Under the pieces are notes generated by a model that was given only the letters and a program-made list of their open reading frames with translations, ran no database searches and was not told where the DNA came from. A stretch of DNA of 8,436 nucleotides from CAZRHH01 sp964599885 (GTDB taxonomy: Bacteria; Chloroflexota; Dehalococcoidia; DSTF01; JACRBR01), in NCBI GenBank assembly GCA_964599885.1, contig CAZRHH010000105.1, forward strand, positions 1 to 8,436. The letters run 5' to 3'. Made by a program: the position numbers and the translations under genes. Shown in pieces: positions 1-5,501 of the stretch. Within the stretch, counting starts at the first letter, position 1. Each line of letters opens with the position of its first letter.

Positions 1-591
1 GCTCGTCGCCGTCGCGAGGGGCGCACCGGCGCTGCTCGTGGCGGTCGGCGCGGGCGTGCTCGCGTCGTCGTCGTCATCATCGTCATCATCACGCGTGCGG
101 GTCGGCGTTGCCGTCGGCGTGCGGACGACTGTTGCGGTGGGTGAACCGGGCCCACCGGCCGTCGTTGATGCGGTCGCGGTTGGTGAGGCGGTCGCCGGCG
201 GCGTCGCCGAGGCATCCGGCTCGGTCGTCGATGTTGCAGTGGCCACGCCCGGAGTGCCCGCCGTGTCGGCTGTCTGCGTCGCCGCGACGGTCGTCGTCGC
301 ACTGGGTACGACGACAGTCGGCGTTTCGGTGGGTGCCGTCACGGTGGCGGTGAACTCGGGCGTGTTCGTGGCGCCCCCTGCGGTCGTGGCGGTTGCAGCG
401 GCGAGTGCGGTGGCCGTCGCCGCGTCGTTCGCGACGGCCGTCAGCGTCGCGGCGGGTACCGTCCACGTGGGCGTCGGTGTGCCAGTCACGGTTGGCGTTT
501 CGGTTGGCGAGCCGTCCGGCGTTGGTGTGGCCGTGGGCACGACGGACGTGCTCGTCACGCTCGGGGTTACGGTCGCCGTCGGACTCTCGAC
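1..591 (-). repeat. Low-complexity Thr/Pro/Ala stalk with an Asp9 tract
   Basis: From about residue 945 the protein becomes Thr, Pro, Ala and Ser rich, with many short TPT, TAT and ETPT motifs, up to the window edge. Nine consecutive Asp codons (mixed GAT and GAC) lie at 64-90. Such sequences usually form extended, often glycosylated spacers holding surface domains away from the cell. The antisense strand also has long open frames here, a by-product of the biased ACG/GCG codons. Confidence 0.8.
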
Positions 592-3423
592 CACGTCATC
601 GCACTCCGGATCGCCGGCGCAGTAGATGTTGATCGTCGCGTTGCCCGTATCGCCGCCGGCTCCGCCCAGTTGGATCAGGTACGCCTGCGCGGGCACTGCG
701 GGGAACGTGAGCGATGACGGCTGACCCGGGGCGCCGTCATCGCAACCGAGCGAAGTGATACCGTCGGGCGGGGACAGCGTGCCGGTGTAGACGGCGAGTA
801 CCGTCTCGAAGTCGCTGCCCACCGTATCGATCGTCACGGTGCGCGGTGGCCCCGACGCGGGCAGCTCGAAGATGTACCAGATCGTCGCGCCGATAGCGGC
901 GCACGGTTGCAGTTCGCCGTCGTCCAGACCGGAGCCGGTCGTATCGAACGTATCCGTGTACGGCAGCGACGGAACCTGCCGCATACTGAAGAAGTAATCC
1001 GGATGCGGCGGCTGCAGATCAAAGTCGATGCCCGGGGTGTCTACGCCTCTCGACACCGTGACGAGCGTGGCTTCGTCTTGGTTGCGCACATGGTCGTAGT
1101 ACTGCGGCGCAAAATCGAACTCCCGCGCGAGCACGCTGTGCTGTCCGGGGGCCACGCCATCGATCGTGTATTCGCCGTTTGCATCCGTCTCCGCGCCGGG
1201 GTACAGGCAGCACGCGTCTCCGATCGCCTCGACGAGCGCGAAGCGCAACGGCTCACCCTCCCCATCGCGCACGACGCCCGAAATGCTGCCGCCGGTTTCG
1301 AGTTCGAAGTCAATGTCGGGCGTCAGCACCGCCAGCGTGACGGAGACCAGCGTCGCATCGCCCACGTCCCGCACGCTGTCGTAGTACTCGGCGACGTAAC
1401 CGTCGGCCGTCGCGCTGATCTCGTAGTCACCAGCGGGCAGCCCACGGATGGTGAAGCTGCCATCGGACGCCGTCTCGTCGAAGCCGAACCCGCAGCACGC
1501 ACCTGCATTGACGGCGGACACGTCCGCACCGGCGATCGGCGCTCCGCCGGCATCGAGGACTACGCCGGAGATGCTGCCCCCGAGAGCGAGCGAGAAGTCG
1601 ATGTTTGGCGTATCGGCGGCCAGCGCGACGGATACCGGTAGCGCATCCTCGAAATTGGCGGCGTTGTTGTAGAACTCTTCGACGAAGCCCTCTGCGCGCG
1701 CCGATACGGTGTAGTCGCCGGCGGGCAAGCCACGCGCCGTGTAGCTGCCGTCGGATGCCGTGCTCGTGAAGTCGTCCCCCTGGTCACCGAACGCGAAGAT
1801 GTCCGCGTTGGCGATCGGCGCGCCGTCCGCATCGCGCACAACGCCGGAAATCGTGCCGCCGAGGTCGAGCGAGAAATTGGTGTTGGCGGCAGTACCGCCG
1901 GCCGTCACGAACACGGGGGCGGCGGTGTCCTCCGTCGGCGCGTTGTTGTAGTACTCGGGTACGTAGCTGCTCGCGAACGCCGAGACGCGGTACACGCCGG
2001 GGTTCAAGTCTGTGATGGTGTAGACGCCGTTGATGTCGGTGAATGCACCGAACCCACCCAGGCAGCACGCATCGTTGCTTGCGGATACGAGCGCGGCGGC
2101 AATCGGCAGGCCGCCCGCATCGGTGACGGTCCCGGAGATCGTCGCTCCCACGCCGAGCGAGAAGTCGACATCGGGGGACGTCGGGCCGGCGCTTACGCCG
2201 ACGACGGTGGCCACGCCTTCGTCGATCACGTTGTCGAAGTACTCGGGCGCGAATCCTGCGGCGCTTGCGTCGACGAAGTAGTCGCCGGGCGCGAGCTCGT
2301 CGATCGTGTAGACGCCGGCCGCATCAGCGATGGCGAAGCCGCTTCCGGCACAGCACTCCGTGGTCTCCGCGAGCACGACAGCGCCGGCGATCGGCAGCCC
2401 ACTACCGTCGCGGACGGTGCCGGAAATGGCCCCGCCGATCATCAACTGCAGATCGATGAATGGAGTAATGGCGCCTTCCGACACCGATATGGTGGCCGCG
2501 CTCTCCTCGTCGAAGGTGCCGGAGTAGTACTGGTCCGGATAGCCATCAGCTCGCACCCGCATGGTGTACGCGCCCGGCGGCAAGCCAAATGCTTGGTAGG
2601 CGCCCCCGGTTTGCGTCCCCACGAAGATGCAACAGAACTCGTCGTTGAAGAACGCCACCTCCGCGCCGACAAGCGCCGTGCCCTCGTGATCCGTAATGAT
2701 TCCGGAGACGCTCCCGCCCGGCGTCAGACCGAAGTCAATGCCGGGGATCGCGGCGTTGCCGGTGATCACAACCGGCGTCGCGGCGTCGCGGTCATACTCG
2801 TTGTTGTAGTAGCGCGGCGCTAAATCGCCGTAGTGCGCCTCCACGAGGTAGCTTCCGGGCGCCAGCGTGTCGATGGTAAACGAGCCGTCTGCTCCGGTGA
2901 ACACCGAGCCGTATTGACAACAGTTCTCCGCGCTCGCCTCGACGAGCGCGTTCGCGAGCGGATTGCCATCGCCGTCGCGCACGAAGCCGGAGATGCTGCC
3001 GCCTACGTCGAGGGTGAAGTCGATGCCCGATACCGTGGCGCCGACGGATACCGCCACCGGTTCGGCGACCGACGAATCATAGACGCCGTCGAAGTATTCG
3101 TAGACGAAGCCGACCGCGCCGGCTTCGACGCGGTACGTGCCCGGATCGACGGCGATCGCGTATGCGCCGCCCGCGTCCGCTGTTACTGAGTCGCCGGAGA
3201 AGCAGCAGAAACCATATGGCTGCAAGGTCACGAGAGCGCCGGCTATCGGCGCGCCTAGCGCGTCGACGACCGTCCCGGAGATCGTCCCCCGAGTGGCGAG
3301 CCCGCCCGCCGGCAGGTCGGGCGCGACCGTATCCACACGACCGGCGGCGACGGCGCCATGCGGCGCGTTCGCAGCAGCGAGGATCAGCATCAATGACGCG
3401 ATAAGAATGACAGCACGAAGCAA
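1..3423 (-). CDS. Secreted multidomain repeat protein with eight Cys-Cys carboxypeptidase-regulatory-like domains, partial at its C-terminus
   Basis: The frame is open from 3423 to the window edge (1141 codons, no stop), so the C-terminus is missing. Residues 1-28 form a signal peptide. Residues 46-804 are eight tandem repeats of 93-96 residues with the pattern ISG-x-V-x-D-x-x-G-x-PIAGA, then Cys-Cys, then G-x-YTI-x-x-L-x-PG-x-Y, then an aromatic pair (YYNN, YFDN, FYNN), then IDF-x-L. This pattern is typical of carboxypeptidase-regulatory-like/CnaB-type beta-sandwich domains. Residues 806-940 resemble a pre-peptidase C-terminal domain, and about 945 onward is a Thr/Pro/Ala-rich stalk. I chose the TTG start because it is followed directly by a signal peptide and preceded by GAGG at six bases; the nearest in-frame ATG (residue 12) would remove most of the hydrophobic core. 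No enzymatic domain is visible. By architecture I infer an extracellular stalked adhesin or surface-layer protein; a membrane or wall anchor may lie beyond the window. Confidence 0.88.
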   Translation of the reverse strand, partial: MLRAVILIASLMLILAAANAPHGAVAAGRVDTVAPDLPAGGLATRGTISGTVVDALGAPIAGALVTLQPYGFCCFSGDSVTADAGGAYAIAVDPGTYRVEAGAVGFVYEYFDGVYDSSVAEPVAVSVGATVSGIDFTLDVGGSISGFVRDGDGNPLANALVEASAENCCQYGSVFTGADGSFTIDTLAPGSYLVEAHYGDLAPRYYNNEYDRDAATPVVITGNAAIPGIDFGLTPGGSVSGIITDHEGTALVGAEVAFFNDEFCCIFVGTQTGGAYQAFGLPPGAYTMRVRADGYPDQYYSGTFDEESAATISVSEGAITPFIDLQLMIGGAISGTVRDGSGLPIAGAVVLAETTECCAGSGFAIADAAGVYTIDELAPGDYFVDASAAGFAPEYFDNVIDEGVATVVGVSAGPTSPDVDFSLGVGATISGTVTDAGGLPIAAALVSASNDACCLGGFGAFTDINGVYTITDLNPGVYRVSAFASSYVPEYYNNAPTEDTAAPVFVTAGGTAANTNFSLDLGGTISGVVRDADGAPIANADIFAFGDQGDDFTSTASDGSYTARGLPAGDYTVSARAEGFVEEFYNNAANFEDALPVSVALAADTPNIDFSLALGGSISGVVLDAGGAPIAGADVSAVNAGACCGFGFDETASDGSFTIRGLPAGDYEISATADGYVAEYYDSVRDVGDATLVSVTLAVLTPDIDFELETGGSISGVVRDGEGEPLRFALVEAIGDACCLYPGAETDANGEYTIDGVAPGQHSVLAREFDFAPQYYDHVRNQDEATLVTVSRGVDTPGIDFDLQPPHPDYFFSMRQVPSLPYTDTFDTTGSGLDDGELQPCAAIGATIWYIFELPASGPPRTVTIDTVGSDFETVLAVYTGTLSPPDGITSLGCDDGAPGQPSSLTFPAVPAQAYLIQLGGAGGDTGNATINIYCAGDPECDDVVESPTATVTPSVTSTSVVPTATPTPDGSPTETPTVTGTPTPTWTVPAATLTAVANDAATATALAAATATTAGGATNTPEFTATVTAPTETPTVVVPSATTTVAATQTADTAGTPGVATATSTTEPDASATPPATASPTATASTTAGGPGSPTATVVRTPTATPTRTRDDDDDDDDDASTPAPTATSSAGAPLATATS
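604..1008 (-). other. Pre-peptidase C-terminal-like beta-sandwich domain within the repeat protein
   Basis: Residues about 806-940 contain an ATIWYIFELP strand, TVTIDTVGSDFETVLAVYTG, a CDDG turn, a Leu-Thr-Phe strand and a YLIQLGGAGG strand. This order (W-Y-x-F strand, Thr-rich strand, Asp-Thr-x-Leu-x-x-Tyr-Thr-Gly, Cys-Asp-Asp, Gly-rich end) resembles PPC-type domains of secreted bacterial proteins, which usually serve in binding or targeting. Cys residues at about 841, 894, 935 and 941 could form disulfides outside the cell. The assignment rests on pattern only. Confidence 0.6.
1012..3288 (-). repeat. Eight tandem protein repeats of about 95 residues (carboxypeptidase-regulatory-like fold)
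   Basis: Units begin at about residues 46, 142, 237, 331, 427, 523, 616 and 712 of the encoded protein. Each opens with a Gly-rich ISG turn, has a PIAGA- or PLANA-type strand, a G-x-Y-T-I hairpin, a PG-x-Y strand and an aromatic pair, and closes with IDF-x-L. Cys-Cys lies 26-28 residues after each unit start at 73-74, 168-169, 264-265, 357-358, 453-454, 643-644 and 738-739. Unit 6 lacks it. The units differ enough in DNA that they are old duplications, not recent ones. Confidence 0.88.
3340..3423 (-). other. Signal peptide of the repeat protein
   Basis: The first 28 residues start MLRAVILIASLMLILAAA: one positive residue, then a core of about 13 hydrophobic residues, then small residues. Cleavage is plausible after the Ala-Val-Ala at 24-26, or earlier after the Ala triplet at 16-18. 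No Cys follows the core, so it is not a lipoprotein signal. This indicates Sec export and supports the TTG start. Confidence 0.8.
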
Positions 3424-3429
3424 GACACA

Positions 3430-3433
3430 CCTC
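3430..3433 (-). promoter_or_regulatory. Ribosome binding site deciding the TTG start of the repeat protein
   Basis: GAGG on the minus strand stands six bases before the TTG at 3423. The next in-frame upstream start candidate, a TTG at 3483, has an in-frame stop just beyond it and would add about 20 residues before the signal peptide. Confidence 0.6.
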
Positions 3434-3499
3434 GGTTCACAGGCGCCACGACCAGACCAACACCACCCCGCGCGCCGAGTCAATTATGTAGAGAAGGCG

Positions 3500-3529
3500 A
3501 TAGTACAGGTTGTTATGTTCTTTGAACAA
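3500..3529 (-). promoter_or_regulatory. Possible sigma70-type promoter for the repeat protein
   Basis: On the minus strand TTGTTC (3524-3529) and TACTAT (3500-3505) are separated by 18 bases, about 75 bases upstream of the TTG start. Both hexamers match the consensus only partly. The surrounding stretch is clearly AT-richer than the rest of the window. No comparably clear pair was found for the divergent aldolase gene. Confidence 0.33.
3516..3528. promoter_or_regulatory. Inverted repeat TGTTC-TTT-GAACA
   Basis: Five-base arms with a TTT centre overlap the proposed minus-strand -35 element. The position suits a repressor operator in the divergent region. Arms this short can arise by chance. 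Confidence 0.3.
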
Positions 3530-3539
3530 GCGGTATCGC

Positions 3540-3554
3540 GGTACATTTTGTACC
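3540..3554. promoter_or_regulatory. Inverted repeat GGTACA-TTT-TGTACC
   Basis: Perfect six-base arms around a TTT centre, 115 bases upstream of the aldolase start codon. The centre lies 25 bases from that of the TGTTC repeat, which has the same TTT spacer. It could be an operator for the aldolase gene, the repeat-protein gene or both. No regulator gene lies in the window. Confidence 0.38.
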
Positions 3555-3657
3555 TAAATGCCGAGGCCTCGCGATGTCAACGGCCTCTCGCGCTTCCACG
3601 CGCGCGCAACGGGGCGTGGATCGCCACATCGGCGACTATCTGTGGATAGACTCGTAC

Positions 3658-3664
3658 GGAGGAG
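3658..3664 (+). promoter_or_regulatory. Strong ribosome binding site deciding the aldolase start
   Basis: GGAGGAG ends five bases before the ATG at 3670. The same frame is open further upstream to an ATG at 3574, but that start has no comparable site and would add about 32 residues unlike the family's N-terminus. Confidence 0.8.
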
Positions 3665-3669
3665 CATCG

Positions 3670-4443
3670 ATGCGACAGAACAGCGTGAAAGCGAAGTGGC
3701 GGGCCGGCGACGTCGCCCTCGGCGCCTGGCTGACAAATCCGAGCAGCATCTCGGCCGAGATGATGGCGCACGCCGGCTACGACTACGTCTGCGTCGACAT
3801 GCAGCACGGCATCATCGGCTATCAGGTCGCCGTGACGATGCTGCAGGCGATCAGCACGACGGACGCGATGCCGTTCGTGCGCGTGCCATGGAACGACATC
3901 AGCATCATCAGCAAGATGCTCGACGCCGGCGCGATGGGCGTCGTCATACCCATGGTGAACAGCGCCGACGAAGCGAAGCAGGCCGTCGCCGCCTGCCGCT
4001 ACTTCCCGGAGGGATCGCGCAGTTGGGGTCCGACGCGCGCGGCATGGTACGCGGGCGCCGACTACTACCCGAACGCCAATCAGGAAGTGGCCTGCATTCC
4101 GATGATCGAGACGAAGGAGGCGGTTGAGCGTCTCGACGACATTCTCGCTGTGCCCGGCATCGATGCGGCGTACGTCGGACCGTCGGACCTGAGCGTGACG
4201 TACGGACTGCCGCCGGGGCCGGACAACGGCGGCGCGTTCGAGGAAGCGCGGCTGCGCGTCGCCGCGGCGTGCGCCGAGCGCGGCGTGACGGCGGGCATCC
4301 ACGCCAACGCGTCGCTCGCGGCGAAGCACACGGCGGCGGGGTATCAGATGATCACGATCACCAACGATCTTGGGACGCTCGCCGTCGCCGCGGCGGCGGA
4401 GGTGAAGTTGGCGCGTGACGGCGTCGCGGGCGCTGCGCGCTGA
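3670..4443 (+). CDS. HpcH/HpaI-family class II aldolase
   Basis: The 257-residue product has the usual length of this family, whose members reversibly cleave 4-hydroxy-2-oxo acids (for example 4-hydroxy-2-oxoheptanedioate or 2-dehydro-3-deoxyglucarate) to pyruvate and an aldehyde in the cytoplasm, using a divalent metal. The N-terminal GAWLTNPSSISAEMMAHAGYDY and VDMQHG match the first strands of the TIM barrel. Residues corresponding to the HpaI active site are visible: Asp43 and His46 (VDMQHG), Arg71 (FVRVPWND), metal ligands Glu147 (MIETKEAVE) and Asp173 (YVGPSDLS). GAMGVVIPMVNSADEA and the WGPTRA loop are also typical. Substrate cannot be read from sequence, so no gene symbol is given. The downstream membrane gene overlaps its stop, indicating co-transcription. 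Confidence 0.92.
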   Translation: MRQNSVKAKWRAGDVALGAWLTNPSSISAEMMAHAGYDYVCVDMQHGIIGYQVAVTMLQAISTTDAMPFVRVPWNDISIISKMLDAGAMGVVIPMVNSADEAKQAVAACRYFPEGSRSWGPTRAAWYAGADYYPNANQEVACIPMIETKEAVERLDDILAVPGIDAAYVGPSDLSVTYGLPPGPDNGGAFEEARLRVAAACAERGVTAGIHANASLAAKHTAAGYQMITITNDLGTLAVAAAAEVKLARDGVAGAAR

Positions 4444-4688
4444 TGGATCTCGACGCGCTCGACATCGTTTCCATTGCCATCAGCGTCGTCATTGTCTCGT
4501 ACATGCTGATGGAATCGTTGTTTGTGCAGCGGCGGGCGGTGACGTCGTATGCGGTGATCCGGATCTTCACGTCGATCGCTGTTGCAGTGGCGGCGGGGGC
4601 GATCACGGGGCAGTGGGCGATTGCGGCGGTGTTTCTGGCGATCGGCGCGTTTCGGTTGCGGACTACGCGGCCGGAGGGTGGAAGCTAG
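4443..4688 (+). CDS. Small hydrophobic membrane protein, translationally coupled to the aldolase
   Basis: The 81-residue protein starts at the ATG that shares one base with the aldolase stop (TGATG). It has no ribosome binding site of its own, so reinitiation after the aldolase is likely. Hydrophobic segments cover about 7-28, 37-55 and 57-71, with QRR at 29-31 between the first two and a basic tail after 71. I do not recognise a family and see no catalytic motif. The tight overlap and the hydrophobic composition make it a credible gene. A role in solute transport or as an accessory subunit is conceivable, but nothing in the sequence shows it. Confidence 0.68.
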   Translation: MDLDALDIVSIAISVVIVSYMLMESLFVQRRAVTSYAVIRIFTSIAVAVAAGAITGQWAIAAVFLAIGAFRLRTTRPEGGS

Positions 4689-4690
4689 AG

Positions 4691-4718
4691 GCGGGAGACG
4701 GGAAGCGGGAAGCGGGAG
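4691..4718. repeat. Four tandem heptamers of the form RCGGGAR
   Basis: GCGGGAG, ACGGGAA, GCGGGAA and GCGGGAG follow without a gap just downstream of the small membrane gene. They lie in the 77-base gap between that gene and the convergent methyltransferase remnant, where no terminator is seen. It may be a slippage-prone simple repeat or part of a dispersed intergenic repeat of this genome. Confidence 0.75.
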
Positions 4719-4765
4719 CCTCGCAAACGGAGGCGCACAACCGCATCGTTATGGCTCGGACCGAA

Positions 4766-5125
4766 CTAGCGCCTCGCGATTACAACGATCTCGCCCCGGA
4801 TCCACGCGACCTGGTCGGAGCCGGGCTTCGTTCGGGCCATACTAAGAAACGCAGGATTCGGATCGACTCCCATCACGGCGTGGCCGGCGAGCGCGAGCGC
4901 TAATGCCAGCCGCCCGGTTCCGCAACCGAGGTCAAGCACCCGCAATCCGGGTTTACGGTTTGCGACGCCGAGGAAGAAGTCGTCTGCTTCACTCCACAGA
5001 TGATTCGTGTCGTAGGACGCGGCGTGCCGAGGGTCGCGCTCTGGATCATCGATCCTCATCGGCGGTGCCGCACCAAGGCGAGTGTACTCATGAAATTTCT
5101 TCTCTTCGATCGCCGTCAGGCCCAT
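4766..5125 (-). pseudogene. Truncated class I SAM-dependent methyltransferase
   Basis: A 119-residue frame read from the ATG at 5125 contains HLWSEADDFFLGV, then motif I VLDLGCGTGR (63-72) and the acidic ribose-binding GVDPN (86-90), then MARTKPGSDQVAWIRG. These are the first third to half of a Rossmann-fold methyltransferase. After WIRG, where such proteins continue with an acidic residue pair and motifs II to IV, the sequence turns to EIVVIARR and stops. Intact relatives run about 200-250 residues, so the catalytic and substrate half is missing. No continuation is visible in the 77 bases downstream on this strand. The start is uncertain: ATGs at 5125 and 5059 are possible, neither with a clear ribosome binding site, and the frame stays open upstream to 5278. 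It is probably a decayed gene. Confidence 0.7.
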
Positions 5126-5501
5126 GCCCGACACATCGTATCGAAGAGCTCGGTGGGGCCTGAGCGGCGCTCGGGGAGGAACGGGAAGGGCGGCGTGCAT
5201 TTGGTTCGGGGTTGGTGGCGCCGTGTGCGTTGGGGCATCGGCATAGCAAGCTATGCCGCCACGGCGCGACCCGTGCATGCCGACCGAGCATGTGTTGACG
5301 CGAATTTCGGCGAACGGGCGGGTTTCGGCCGGGGTCCGGCAAGCGGGGCACCTACCGTTGGATGTGGATCGTTCGTTGCAGCGCGTTCAAACATCCCGTT
5401 GCCCGCTTCTCGCATCTCGCTTCCTCATGGTCTATTCTTCTCGGGCGTCAACTGCCGTGGGCTACGTTGCCGCGCTTTACGCGAAAGGAACCGGAGGAAA
5501 C
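5126..5501. other. Intergenic region upstream of the thiolase
   Basis: This 376-base stretch holds no gene I can support. The thiolase frame is open back to 5253, but the extra residues are Arg/Pro/Ser-rich and unlike a thiolase N-terminus. The only structure seen is the palindrome at 5239-5258. No convincing -35/-10 pair was found for the thiolase. TATTCT at 5433-5438 has no matching -35. Confidence 0.6.
5239..5258. promoter_or_regulatory. Near-perfect 20-base palindrome (CGGCATAGC-AA-GCTATGCCG)
   Basis: Nine-base arms around a two-base centre, about 240 bases before the thiolase start and about 115 bases before the start of the methyltransferase remnant on the other strand. The near-symmetric form is typical of a dimeric regulator's operator. 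It lacks a T tract, so it is not a canonical terminator. Confidence 0.45.

Noticed and set aside
38..625. Plus-strand 195-residue frame rich in Val, Ala and a Ser run
   Set aside because: It is the antisense of the Thr/Pro/Asp stalk on the minus strand. The poly-Ser is the complement of the Asp9 codons. The minus frame continues with clear domain homology.
907..1641. Plus-strand 244-residue Arg-rich frame
   Set aside because: It is antisense to the last CC repeats and shows no domain. The long open frame follows from GC-rich codon bias.
3077..3430. Minus-strand 117-residue Cys/Arg-rich frame with a GTG start
   Set aside because: It overlaps the repeat protein in another frame. The frame read from the TTG at 3423 has a signal peptide and the repeats; this one is Arg-rich noise.
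3574..3669. Upstream extension of the aldolase from the ATG at 3574
   Set aside because: The GGAGGAG site serves the ATG at 3670, and the extra residues have no counterpart at the N-terminus of this enzyme family.
3577..4329. Minus-strand 250-residue frame opposite the aldolase
   Set aside because: It is Arg/His/Ala-rich antisense without any motif, while the aldolase strand carries all the active-site residues.
4730..4775. Inverted repeat GAGGCGC...GCGCCTC as the ends of a mobile element
   Set aside because: The seven-base arms enclose only about 30 bases, and there is no target duplication or transposase, so this is likely chance in GC-rich DNA.
5253..5501. N-terminal extension of the thiolase frame
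   Set aside because: The start at 5502 has a good ribosome binding site and gives the normal thiolase N-terminus. The extension is low-complexity and includes the 5239-5258 palindrome region at its edge.
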